Made by a program: the position numbers and the translations under genes | The notes under the pieces: generated by a model | Told to the model about the DNA's origin: nothing | The model's database searches: none | The model's input: only the letters and a program-made list of their open reading frames with translations | Source: Actinobacillus lignieresii | GTDB taxonomy: Bacteria; Pseudomonadota; Gammaproteobacteria; Enterobacterales; Pasteurellaceae | Direction: 5' to 3' | Length of the DNA stretch: 64,000 nt | NCBI RefSeq assembly: GCF_900444945.1 | Contig: NZ_UFRM01000001.1 | Span: 1,827,501-1,891,500, forward strand | In this document: positions 12,686 through 20,284 of the stretch, piece after piece | Position numbering within the stretch: the first letter of the stretch is position 1 | Layout of the letters: every line of letters begins with the position of its first letter

Positions 12686-13513
12686 TTAAGCTAAAATGCC
12701 TAACCAATAACCTAAAATACCGACGCCGAATAGCGCGAAGATAATGTACATTGCATTTACTTTCTTACGTAATAACCACATACATAAGAAGGTAAGCAAT
12801 AATGCCGCTAAACCCGGTAATAAATCGTTAAGCACGCTTTGCACGGTGGTAACCACTTCTTCACCCATTGCGTTTTTATAGCGAGAAAGCTCAAACGGTA
12901 TGTTGATACTGGTCCACTTCGATACCAACGAACCCATTACAAATAAGCCGAGAATCGAAGCGCCTTGCGTCACTTTTTGCAGACGACCGCCACCCATATC
13001 CGAAACGATTTCCGTTCCTTTTTGGTAGCCGTATTTGAAGCCGTACCAACGGGTAAGCGCACGGCAAAGGTTAATACCGATAAAGAATAATAGTGGACCT
13101 AAAATGCTACCGCTAATCGCTAAACCCGCACCTAGTGCGGCTAATACCGGACGTAATGTTCCCCAGAAAATCGGATCGCCGACACCGGCAAGCGGCCCCA
13201 TTAAACCGACTTTCACCCCGCTAATTGCCGCATCGTCAATGTCTGCACCGTTAGCACGTTCTTGTTCCATCGCAGCGGTTACACCCATAATCGCCGAACC
13301 GACCCACGGCTGGGTATTGAAGAACTCTAAGTGGCGTTTTAATGCCGCCGCCTGGTCTTCTTTACGGCTGTAAAGACGTTTAATCGTTGGGATCATCGAT
13401 ACACAGAAGCCCATTGATTGCATACGTTCAAAGTTAAATGATCCTAATAGGAAAGTTGAACGCCAATAAGTCGCACGAATATCCGCACTGGTAAGTTGTT
13501 TTTTCTCTGACAT
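12686..13513 (-). CDS. manZ: PTS mannose-family transporter subunit IID
   Basis: Membrane subunit IID of a mannose-type phosphotransferase system, which with IIC moves hexoses such as mannose, glucose or glucosamine inward while they are phosphorylated. The 275-residue length is close to E. coli ManZ (about 283). The family hallmarks RSTFLLGSFNFERMQSMGF near the N-terminus and VGLMGPLAGVGDPIFWGTLR near residue 110 are clear, and the C-terminus has hydrophobic helices. It is the last gene of manX-manY-manZ with a 10-bp gap from manY. Actual substrate specificity is inferred. Confidence 0.92.
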   Translation of the reverse strand: MSEKKQLTSADIRATYWRSTFLLGSFNFERMQSMGFCVSMIPTIKRLYSRKEDQAAALKRHLEFFNTQPWVGSAIMGVTAAMEQERANGADIDDAAISGVKVGLMGPLAGVGDPIFWGTLRPVLAALGAGLAISGSILGPLLFFIGINLCRALTRWYGFKYGYQKGTEIVSDMGGGRLQKVTQGASILGLFVMGSLVSKWTSINIPFELSRYKNAMGEEVVTTVQSVLNDLLPGLAALLLTFLCMWLLRKKVNAMYIIFALFGVGILGYWLGILA

Positions 13514-13523
13514 AATTTGCTCC

Positions 13524-14318
13524 TTATAGACCTTCTAACTCGTTATCCGCTAATTTTTTAGTGGTGCGAGGCGCTGCTACCGATTGGTTGAATTGTGGAT
13601 TTAATTGGATGTAAAGCATCGCTAAACACGCACCTAAGAAACCAAGTCCCACTAAGTTGTAGTTTGAGAATGATGCAATCACAAAACCCATAAAGAAGAA
13701 CGGCATTAACGCACCGGCACGCATCATATTGATGACCATCGCATAACCTACCACCACGATAAAGCCACCAGCGATTTGCAAGCCACGGGTTACGACTTCA
13801 GGAATCGCATTTAATGCTTCGGTTACCGCATCGGTACCGGCTACCAGTGCTACGAAGAAAGTTGGAATTGCTACACGTAACGCTTGTAACAAAAGACCGG
13901 CAAAGTGACAGAATTCAATACCGCGGAAGTTTGCCTGTTCGGCAAATTTATCCGCTTTATGTTGTAAGAAGATGGTTAGAGTACGCACGAAGATGGTTAA
14001 TACCTGACCTGCCGCCGCTACCGGAATGGCAATCGCAATCGCCGTCCCTTTATCTTGGCCGCCTTTGATAACTAAGATTGCCGCAATGACAGAGGCTAAT
14101 GCCGCATCCGGTGCCATTGCCGCTCCCACGTTCATCCAGCCTAATGCCAACATTTCAAGCGTACCGCCAACGATAATACCGGTTTGTAAGTCGCCTAACA
14201 CCCAGCCGATTAAGGTACAAGCCACAAGCGGGCGGTGAGTTTGGCGTTCATCAAGTACGGAACCCATACCGCAAATTGCGGCAACTAAGGTTACTAAAAT
14301 AATTTCAATACTAGTCAT
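13524..14318 (-). CDS. manY: PTS mannose-family transporter subunit IIC
   Basis: Membrane subunit IIC of the mannose-type PTS, 264 residues (E. coli ManY 266). It begins MTSIEIILVTLVAAICGMGS and shows several hydrophobic helices; the stretch GWVLGDLQTGIIVGGTLEMLALG matches the IIC sugar-binding region. MNVGAAMAPDAALASVIAA is a further family signature. It lies 14 bp after manX and 10 bp before manZ. Together with the fused IIAB protein a full permease is encoded here. Confidence 0.92.
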   Translation of the reverse strand: MTSIEIILVTLVAAICGMGSVLDERQTHRPLVACTLIGWVLGDLQTGIIVGGTLEMLALGWMNVGAAMAPDAALASVIAAILVIKGGQDKGTAIAIAIPVAAAGQVLTIFVRTLTIFLQHKADKFAEQANFRGIEFCHFAGLLLQALRVAIPTFFVALVAGTDAVTEALNAIPEVVTRGLQIAGGFIVVVGYAMVINMMRAGALMPFFFMGFVIASFSNYNLVGLGFLGACLAMLYIQLNPQFNQSVAAPRTTKKLADNELEGL

Positions 14319-14332
14319 AAGAAAATCCTTAA

Positions 14333-15301
14333 TTAGAATTTGATTGCATCAAGACGTGCTTTATCAAGCGGTTCTTTTTTGTTTGCCGCCACTTGTTGTA
14401 ACGACATATCTACGCCTAACTCGAGGAGTTTGTAGAATGCGGCAAGATCGGTTTGGTTAATCGCCACCGCTTGAGAAATCAGTTTGTCGCCCTCACGGAA
14501 AGTCATACCGCCGACATTCACATTTTTAATGTTCACTCCGCCTTCAATTAAGCGAACGATATCGGACGGATTAGTCACCAACCAAATGATGTTTTTGCCG
14601 GCATATTTCGGGTTGTGCCATACTTTGATCGCTTTATCGACCGTAATCACATAGCCTTTTAAATGTTCAGGTACGATTTGGAGCAATAATTCGCGGCGAA
14701 TATCATCATTTGCCACTTCATCGCTGATTGCGAAAATCGCTTCGCATTTCACCGTTTTCGCCCAAGAGGTCATCACTTGGCCGTGAATTAAGCGGCTGTC
14801 GATACGCATTAATGAAATGTTCATACGACCATTTGGATCGTAGTTTGCAGGAAGAGAAGGAGATTCTTCGGAAGTTGTTTCTGGTTGTGAAACGGGAACG
14901 GCTGGTTCAGGATTATGATAAGTTCTTACGCTTAAATTACCGACTTCTTTAGCGGTTGCCGCAAGTTCAGATGCGGTTTTGGCATCCGCCGAAGCATCCA
15001 TCACTTCAAGTAACATCGGTAGGTTGGTTCCCGTCACAATATCGTCCTGAGGACGTTTTGCGACAATTCTGGCTGCCGCATTGTACGGGCTACCACCAAA
15101 TAAATCGACCAAGAACAACACGCTGTCGTCCGGTTGAAGCGTTGCGATAATCGCTTCATATTTTTCGACTAACGTATCTTGACCCTCTCCCGGCACAAAG
15201 ATAACCGGATGAACATTATCCGTTTCTCCATATACCATTTGTGCGGAATTAACCAACTCAAGCGCTAATTTGCCGTGAGCGGCGATGATCAAATGCACCA
15301 T
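14333..15301 (-). CDS. manX: PTS mannose-family transporter fused subunits IIAB
   Basis: Cytoplasmic two-domain phosphotransfer protein of 322 residues (E. coli ManX 323). The IIA domain (about 1-130) carries the phosphorylated histidine His9 in IIAAHGKLA; a linker rich in Pro, Glu and Ser (about 131-158) follows; the IIB domain carries the second active histidine, about His173, in RIDSRLIHGQV. Phosphate passes from HPr to IIA, IIB and then the sugar bound by IIC/IID. A good ribosome site (AGAGGTG) precedes the ATG at 15301. Two LacI/PurR-type operator-like palindromes lie upstream. Confidence 0.93.
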   Translation of the reverse strand: MVHLIIAAHGKLALELVNSAQMVYGETDNVHPVIFVPGEGQDTLVEKYEAIIATLQPDDSVLFLVDLFGGSPYNAAARIVAKRPQDDIVTGTNLPMLLEVMDASADAKTASELAATAKEVGNLSVRTYHNPEPAVPVSQPETTSEESPSLPANYDPNGRMNISLMRIDSRLIHGQVMTSWAKTVKCEAIFAISDEVANDDIRRELLLQIVPEHLKGYVITVDKAIKVWHNPKYAGKNIIWLVTNPSDIVRLIEGGVNIKNVNVGGMTFREGDKLISQAVAINQTDLAAFYKLLELGVDMSLQQVAANKKEPLDKARLDAIKF

Positions 15302-15337
15302 TTTTCACCTCTGTGGTTTCTATATCCATAGTTTTTT

Positions 15338-15353
15338 GCTAAAACGCTTTAGC
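15338..15353. promoter_or_regulatory. LacI/Cra-like palindrome upstream of manX
   Basis: GCTAAAACGCTTTAGC is a 16-base dyad with one mismatch and the central CG typical of LacI/GalR-family operators; it resembles E. coli Cra sites. It lies 37 bases upstream of the manX start. The cognate regulator is not encoded nearby. Confidence 0.45.
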
Positions 15354-15368
15354 ACTCATTATGAGAAT

Positions 15369-15384
15369 ATGCAAACGATTGCCT
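15369..15384. promoter_or_regulatory. PurR-consensus site upstream of manX
   Basis: ATGCAAACGATTGCCT fits every fixed position of the PurR consensus ANGCAANCGNTTNCNT. It is 31 bp, centre to centre, from the neighbouring palindrome at 15338-15353. A purine repressor at a sugar PTS promoter would be unexpected; another LacI-family protein with similar specificity may bind. Confidence 0.45.
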
Positions 15385-15439
15385 GTTTGCAAATGTTTTA
15401 TAAATTAATGTCATGATTAATAGATCTAGATCATAAAAA

Positions 15440-15469
15440 AAGCCTTTAGTAAAATTTTACTAAAGGCTT
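15440..15469 (-). terminator. Intrinsic terminator of gntP
   Basis: A near-continuous palindrome, AGCCTTTAGTAAAA followed by TTTTACTAAAGGCT, is followed on the minus strand by seven T residues. It lies directly after the gntP stop and separates gntP from manXYZ. Confidence 0.88.
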
Positions 15470-15492
15470 TATCTGCAAAATTGAATAATTAT

Positions 15493-16842
15493 TTACAATA
15501 AAATACTACCGATTAAGGCAATGATAAATCCGACAACACCGATTGAGGTTTCTAATGCCGTCCACGTTTTTAAGGTGGTTTTGGTATCCATTTCTAAGAA
15601 ACGGCTCATTAGCCAGAAACCGGAGTCATTCACGTGAGAAAGTACCGTCGCACCGGAAGCAATTGCAATCACGATAAAGCAAAGATCGAATTGACTTAAA
15701 TCGGTTGAAGCCGCAACACTCGGCGCAATTAATGCCGCTGCGGTAGTTAATGCTACTGTTGCCGAACCTTGTGCGACACGCATCGCCACCGCAATGATAA
15801 ACGCCGCTACGATAATCGGCATACCGGTATCCGAAAGCATGGAAGATAATACATCGCCGATCCCGCTGGCACGTAATACGCCGCCGAACATACCGCCCGC
15901 ACCGGTTACTAAAATAATCGAGCAAATCGGGCCTAACGCATTGTTACATAAACTTTCGATTTGTTCGTAGCTGCGTTCTCCACGTAATAACATAATCGCC
16001 AGTAATAAGGTGATTAATAACGCCACCGGTGTTTTACCGATTAAACGTAGGCTTTGCACCCAAAGTTCGGAGCCGTCAATCACTTTCGCCACACTTAAGG
16101 TATTTAAACCGGTATCAAATAAAATTAAGAAGATCGGTAATACTAAAATAAATAATACTCGACCGAATGACGGAGGTGCTTGTACCGAAGTTTCGCTGAT
16201 TGCCGCCGCATTTAAAAACGCTTTTGGTAACTCTACGTGAACACGCTTACTGATAAACATACTGAAGAGGTAAGTACCGATATACCAAGTCGGAATCGCA
16301 CAGATTAAACCGACAATCACCATTAACCCCATATTCACACCCAGTAAATCACCGGAAGCGACCGGGCCCGGATGCGGCGGTAGAAATGCGTGCATTACCG
16401 CAAACGCACCGGCGACCGGAAATGCATAACGTAATACCGAACCGCCGAATTGTTTTGCTACGCTAAAGACAATCGGTAACATCACTACTAAACCGGCATC
16501 GAAGAAAATCGGGAAGCCGAAGAGTAATGCCGCCACACCTAAGGCAAACGGAGCTTTTTGTTCGCCGAATTTATTAATCAGCGTATCGGCTAATACTTTT
16601 GCCCCGCCGGTAATTTCTAATAAACGCCCAATCATTGCACCTAAGCCGACTAATAAAGCCACGGAAGCAAGCGTGTTTCCGAAGCCGGTTAATAAGGTCG
16701 GCAGAATTTTATCGACCGGAATACCTGCCGCCAATGCGGTTAATAGACTGACGATCAGTAATGCGACAAACGCATGTACTTTGAATTTTATAATCAATAC
16801 CAATAGCGCAATGATCGCCACTACCATAATGAAAATTAACAT
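15493..16842 (-). CDS. gntP: GntP family gluconate:H+ symporter
   Basis: Inner-membrane permease of 449 residues with 12-14 hydrophobic helices, importing gluconate or a related sugar acid with protons. Family features include GLGAMIGRLLEITGGAKVLAD near residue 65, FGFPIFFDAGLVVMLPI and PPHPGPVASGDLLGVNMG. The gene is divergent from gluconokinase gntK, and gntR follows gntK, which gives the substrate assignment good support. Two GntR-type operators lie in the shared 177-base promoter region, so both genes should be derepressed by gluconate. Confidence 0.9.
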   Translation of the reverse strand: MLIFIMVVAIIALLVLIIKFKVHAFVALLIVSLLTALAAGIPVDKILPTLLTGFGNTLASVALLVGLGAMIGRLLEITGGAKVLADTLINKFGEQKAPFALGVAALLFGFPIFFDAGLVVMLPIVFSVAKQFGGSVLRYAFPVAGAFAVMHAFLPPHPGPVASGDLLGVNMGLMVIVGLICAIPTWYIGTYLFSMFISKRVHVELPKAFLNAAAISETSVQAPPSFGRVLFILVLPIFLILFDTGLNTLSVAKVIDGSELWVQSLRLIGKTPVALLITLLLAIMLLRGERSYEQIESLCNNALGPICSIILVTGAGGMFGGVLRASGIGDVLSSMLSDTGMPIIVAAFIIAVAMRVAQGSATVALTTAAALIAPSVAASTDLSQFDLCFIVIAIASGATVLSHVNDSGFWLMSRFLEMDTKTTLKTWTALETSIGVVGFIIALIGSILL

Positions 16843-16866
16843 AGAAACCTCGATAAGAAGTATAAA

Positions 16867-16882
16867 TTGTTACTGGTAACAT
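16867..16882. promoter_or_regulatory. GntR operator 1 (gntP side)
   Basis: TTGTTA-CTGG-TAACAT matches 11 of 12 fixed positions of the E. coli GntR operator ATGTTA-N4-TAACAT. It lies 24 bases before the gntP start codon, well placed to block its transcription or the start region. Confidence 0.8.
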
Positions 16883-16932
16883 AAAATTAAACGTTTGTGA
16901 TGTAAATAGATTGTTAGAATTAATTTTAAAAA

Positions 16933-16948
16933 TGAGATCTATATCACA
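16933..16948. promoter_or_regulatory. CRP-type site between gntP and gntK
   Basis: TGAGA-tctata-TCACA differs from the CRP consensus at one base. Its place between two GntR operators suggests that catabolite activation and gluconate induction act together on the divergent promoters. Confidence 0.55.
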
Positions 16949-16955
16949 AAATTAA

Positions 16956-16971
16956 ATGTTACCTGTAACAT
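16956..16971. promoter_or_regulatory. GntR operator 2 (gntK side)
   Basis: ATGTTA-CCTG-TAACAT is a perfect match to the E. coli GntR operator consensus. It lies 48 bases upstream of the gntK start and 89 bp (centre to centre) from operator 1. Confidence 0.85.
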
Positions 16972-17019
16972 TTAAGTGAAAAATCTGCTATGTTGCCGAA
17001 TAAATAGGAGGAAGCTCAA

Positions 17020-17535
17020 ATGAAATCTGGTCAAAGTTTTATTTTAATGGGTGTATCAAGCACCGGTAAAACTACAATAGGTAGTGAAGTAGCACGTCGT
17101 TTAGGCATTAAATTGATTGACGGCGATGACCTGCATCCGAGAGCGAATATCCTCAAAATGAGTCAAGGACAACCGCTAAATGATCAAGACCGTTTTCCGT
17201 GGCTGGAACGAATTAATGATGCTGCCTTTAGCTTAGAGCAAAAAAATGAAGTAGGAATTATTGTTTGTTCGGCGTTGAAAAAGAAATATCGTGACCAAAT
17301 TCGTCAAGGTAATCGGAATGTGAAGTTTATTCATTTACACGGTTCATTTGATCTTATTTTAGATCGAATGAAAAAACGACAAGGTCATTTTATGAAAACC
17401 GAAATGCTGAAAAGCCAGTTTGATACGTTAGAAATTCCGCAAGCGGACGAACCGGATGTCATTTCGATTGATATTAGCGGCAGTTTTGAAGACGTGGTGC
17501 AATTATGCGTACAGGCGATTAAAGCCTATCTATAA
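17020..17535 (+). CDS. gntK: Gluconokinase
   Basis: Phosphorylates D-gluconate with ATP to 6-phosphogluconate, which enters the pentose phosphate or Entner-Doudoroff route. The 171-residue protein (E. coli GntK 175) has the P-loop GVSSTGKTT near residue 12, the motif LIDGDDLHPRANI and the kinase signature CSALKKKYRD. AGGAGG lies a few bases before the ATG. It is divergent from gntP and convergent with gntR. The cluster of permease, kinase and repressor forms a minimal gluconate regulon. Confidence 0.95.
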   Translation: MKSGQSFILMGVSSTGKTTIGSEVARRLGIKLIDGDDLHPRANILKMSQGQPLNDQDRFPWLERINDAAFSLEQKNEVGIIVCSALKKKYRDQIRQGNRNVKFIHLHGSFDLILDRMKKRQGHFMKTEMLKSQFDTLEIPQADEPDVISIDISGSFEDVVQLCVQAIKAYL

Positions 17536-17554
17536 AAAGAATGTTGAGTAGAAC

Positions 17555-17602
17555 AAGCGGTTATTTTCTGCAAATTTTTTGCAAAATTTAACCGCTTTTT
17601 TT
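17555..17602. terminator. Bidirectional terminator built from an inverted uptake-signal pair (gntK/gntR)
   Basis: AAGCGGTTA (17555-17563) pairs with TAACCGCTT (17589-17597), followed by a T-run; an inner TGCAAA/TTTGCA pair lengthens the stem. The left arm begins with the uptake signal ACAAGCGGT (17553-17561). Confidence 0.8.
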
Positions 17603-17606
17603 ATGT

Positions 17607-18605
17607 TTAAATCGTTTCGCCGATATGAATTTTATAACCGAGATTAATTACTTCATCTTGAATATTATCACCATTTAGACGGCTTAATAATTGTTGTGCG
17701 GCCACTTTGCCGATTTCAAACCGAGGAGTAATCACACTCGCTAATTGAGGTGTTACGGATTGACCGACATCGTGTCCGTGAAAACCGGCAATTGCAATTT
17801 GTTGCGGCACTTTGATGCCTAACCGTTGGCATTCAAATAATGCGCCGATTGCCAAATCGTCATTGGTACAAAAAATGCCGTCGATATTCGGATATTTTTC
17901 CAGCGCAATATGTAGTTGTCTTGCCCCCAAGGTAAAAGAAGATGATTCTTCCGTAGCAATAGTGTAAGGCGTTAGTTTATGCTTTTGCATCGCAAGTTCG
18001 TAACCACGCATTTTTAAACGGGTACGTTTATCCATTCTTGCCGAAAAATAGACCACTTGGCGACAACCTCGTTTGACCATGGTTTCAACCATGGCTTGAG
18101 CAGCAAAAATATTGTCAAAACCGACCGCTTGTTGCAGTCCTTTTTCACTGGTATCCATTATTTCAATTACCGGAATTTTCGCGACGCTTAACATTTTGAG
18201 CGTGCGTTCACTATGGTTATTTTCCGATAAAATTAAGCCGTCCACATGATAAGAGAGGAGCGATTCAATGCGTTGTTCTTCTTTTTGTTCGCTATAACCA
18301 TAGTGGGCGAGCATGGTTTGATAACCGGTAGCATCAGTTACACTTTCAATCCCTTTTAACACATCGGCAAATACCTGATTGGTTAAAGACGGCAGCAACA
18401 CGCCAATCGCTTTACTTTTGGCATTGGACAGAATATCCGGCGCACGATTCGGAATATAACCGAATTGTTCAATCGCAACGGCGATTCGTTTACCGGTCTC
18501 TTCGGCAACCGAGGAGGGATTGCGTAAATAGCGACTGATGGTCATTTTGGTAATGCCTAAATGTTCGGCAATATCTTGTAAAGTCGGGCGTTTATGTTTG
18601 CTCAT
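17607..18605 (-). CDS. gntR: LacI-family gluconate operon repressor GntR
   Basis: Transcriptional repressor of gluconate genes, released by gluconate. The ATG at 18605 gives 332 residues (E. coli GntR 331) starting MSKHKRPTLQDIAEHLG; a longer open frame upstream to 18707 is not family-like. The helix-turn-helix reads ITKMTISRYLRNPSSV, the hinge IPNRAPDILSNAKSKAIGV, and the effector domain contains CTNDDLAIGALFECQRLG. The similarity to E. coli GntR runs through the whole length, and matching operators stand before gntP and gntK. Confidence 0.93.
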   Translation of the reverse strand: MSKHKRPTLQDIAEHLGITKMTISRYLRNPSSVAEETGKRIAVAIEQFGYIPNRAPDILSNAKSKAIGVLLPSLTNQVFADVLKGIESVTDATGYQTMLAHYGYSEQKEEQRIESLLSYHVDGLILSENNHSERTLKMLSVAKIPVIEIMDTSEKGLQQAVGFDNIFAAQAMVETMVKRGCRQVVYFSARMDKRTRLKMRGYELAMQKHKLTPYTIATEESSSFTLGARQLHIALEKYPNIDGIFCTNDDLAIGALFECQRLGIKVPQQIAIAGFHGHDVGQSVTPQLASVITPRFEIGKVAAQQLLSRLNGDNIQDEVINLGYKIHIGETI

Positions 18606-18742
18606 AGGGTTAATTTTTGTAAAGTATGTCGCTATTTTAACGGAAAGTATGATTTTATGTTTTATTTGCAAAATAACAAGCGGTAAGATTTTAGTAAAAT
18701 TTTGCAAAACCCTATTTTGTAAACACCTATGAAGGCAATTTT

Positions 18743-19732
18743 ATGGCAACAATGAAAGACATTGCTCGTATTGCGGGCGTTTCTACTTCCACCGTTTCCC
18801 ACGTGATCAATAACTCACGTTTTGTCAGTGACGAGATTCGTCAGAGAATCGAAAAAGTGGTGGCGGAACTGAATTATACGCCTTCGTTAGTTGCGCGCAG
18901 CTTGAAAGTAAAAGAAACCAATACAATCGGTATGCTCGTTACCACCAGTAGTAACCCGTTTTTTGCGGAAGTAGTACGTCACGTCGAACGTTATTGTGAA
19001 CGCCATAACTATCATTTAATTTTAGTTAATACTGACGGAAACAGCGACAATTTAGCTCAACATTTAGACCGTTTATTACGTAAACAAGTGGATGGTTTAT
19101 TGTTGATGTGTTCCGAACCGCAAGATTTAGACGAAAGTGTGATGGCGAATATTCAGTTGCCAATGGTGGTGATTGACTGGTGGCAACAGACGCTAAATGC
19201 GGACAAAGTGCATGAAAATTCAGAATTAGGTGGTTATCTTGCAACAAAAGCGTTAATTGATGCTGGTTATACAGAGATTGCGGTAATTACCGGCGAACAA
19301 TCAAAATCACATACTTTAAACCGTTTACAAGGCTACAAGCGGGCGATTTTAGAGGCAAATTTGCCAATTCGTCCAGAATGGATTATTGACGGTCACTTTG
19401 ATTATCAAGCCGGTCTAGAGTGTGCAAGTAGGCTACTTACGGCGAATTCCCGTCCTCAAGCAATCTTTGCGATGAGCGACAGTATCGCTATCGGTGTATA
19501 TCAAGCCGCTTGGCAAGCCGGTTTGCGTATTCCGCAAGATATTGCGGTGATCGGTTACGATAATATCGAATTATCGCAATATCTCGCCCCACCACTTTCC
19601 ACCATTCATCAACCCAAAGCCCGTTTGGCAAAAAATGCGGTGGAACAGTTGATCGCCCGTATTCATCAGCCGGATAAAGCTTATCAAAAAATCGAACTTA
19701 CCCCCGAACTTGTCGTTCGCCGTTCTTTTTAA
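18743..19732 (+). CDS. rbsR: LacI-family ribose operon repressor RbsR
   Basis: Repressor of ribose uptake and use, inactivated by ribose. The protein has 329 residues (E. coli RbsR 330). The DNA-binding head is MATMKDIARIAGVSTSTVSH, the hinge region YTPSLVARSLKVKETNTIG, and the sugar-binding part contains AMSDSIAIGVYQAAWQAG. In E. coli rbsR is the last gene of the operon; here it comes first, directly before rbsD and on the same strand, with a CRP-type site and a perfect palindrome in between. It may be cotranscribed in part with rbsDACBK. Confidence 0.93.
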   Translation: MATMKDIARIAGVSTSTVSHVINNSRFVSDEIRQRIEKVVAELNYTPSLVARSLKVKETNTIGMLVTTSSNPFFAEVVRHVERYCERHNYHLILVNTDGNSDNLAQHLDRLLRKQVDGLLLMCSEPQDLDESVMANIQLPMVVIDWWQQTLNADKVHENSELGGYLATKALIDAGYTEIAVITGEQSKSHTLNRLQGYKRAILEANLPIRPEWIIDGHFDYQAGLECASRLLTANSRPQAIFAMSDSIAIGVYQAAWQAGLRIPQDIAVIGYDNIELSQYLAPPLSTIHQPKARLAKNAVEQLIARIHQPDKAYQKIELTPELVVRRSF

Positions 19733-19738
19733 AAAATT

Positions 19739-19754
19739 TGTGATAGACCTCTCA
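19739..19754. promoter_or_regulatory. CRP-type site upstream of rbsD
   Basis: TGTGA-tagacc-TCTCA has one mismatch to the CRP consensus. It lies 53-68 bases before the rbs operator and probably activates the rbsDACBK promoter. Confidence 0.5.
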
Positions 19755-19806
19755 AATCCGATAAGAAGCGTTTGCTTTTTTACGTGAATTTTTCTATTTT
19801 TTATTC

Positions 19807-19822
19807 ATCGAAACGTTTCGAT
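19807..19822. promoter_or_regulatory. RbsR operator
   Basis: ATCGAAACGTTTCGAT is a perfect 16-bp palindrome with the LacI-family core AAACGTTT, very similar to the E. coli rbs operator. It lies 31 bases before the rbsD start and next to rbsR. Confidence 0.8.
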
Positions 19823-19852
19823 AAAATAAAAAACGACCTAAAAGGAGGAAAT

Positions 19853-20272
19853 ATGAAAAAAACAGCGGTATTAAATGCACAACTTTCCGGTGTAATTGCC
19901 AGCCTTGGGCATACGGACGGTTTAACTATTTGTGATGCCGGCTTACCGATTCCTTCTGAACAACAATGTGTTGATTTAGCTCTGACTAAAGGTGTACCAA
20001 GTTTTTTATCTACCTTGGAAGTAGTGCTAACTGAACTCTTTGTCGAACGTATTTTATTGGCGGAAGAAATTAAACAAGCTAATCCAGCTATCGAACAACA
20101 GTTGCTTGAAATGATCAATAAACTTGCTCAAACGCAAGGTCGTCAAATTGAAATTGAATATGTGGTACATAGTGAATTTAAACAACGCAGTAATCAAGCG
20201 AAAGCGGTGGTGCGTACCGGTGAATGTTCGCCGTATGCGAATGTGATTCTTTACTCAGGCGTACCGTTCTAG
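19853..20272 (+). CDS. rbsD: D-ribose pyranase
   Basis: Converts beta-D-ribopyranose to ribofuranose, the form phosphorylated by RbsK. The ATG at 19853 gives 139 residues, equal to E. coli RbsD, beginning [20 protein letters not shown] with the catalytic histidine; an AGGAGG ribosome site precedes it. Upstream codons in the open frame overlap the operator and are not coding. The C-terminal region [19 protein letters not shown] is the family signature. First gene of the structural operon rbsDACBK. Confidence 0.95.
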   Translation: MKKTAVLNAQLSGVIASLGHTDGLTICDAGLPIPSEQQCVDLALTKGVPSFLSTLEVVLTELFVERILLAEEIKQANPAIEQQLLEMINKLAQTQGRQIEIEYVVHSEFKQRSNQAKAVVRTGECSPYANVILYSGVPF

Positions 20273-20284
20273 AGCGAGGAAAAT

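Noticed and set aside
13035-13373. 112-residue open frame on the plus strand opposite manZ
   Set aside because: It lies fully inside the strongly conserved manZ gene on the other strand, has no ribosome site and has low-complexity, shadow-like composition.
16673-16879. 68-residue plus-strand frame upstream of gntK
   Set aside because: It overlaps the 5' end of gntP and the gntP-side operator, with no ribosome site or conserved feature.
19801-20118. 105-residue minus-strand frame opposite rbsD
   Set aside because: It covers the rbs operator and rbsD, which is a full-length known gene; no ribosome site.
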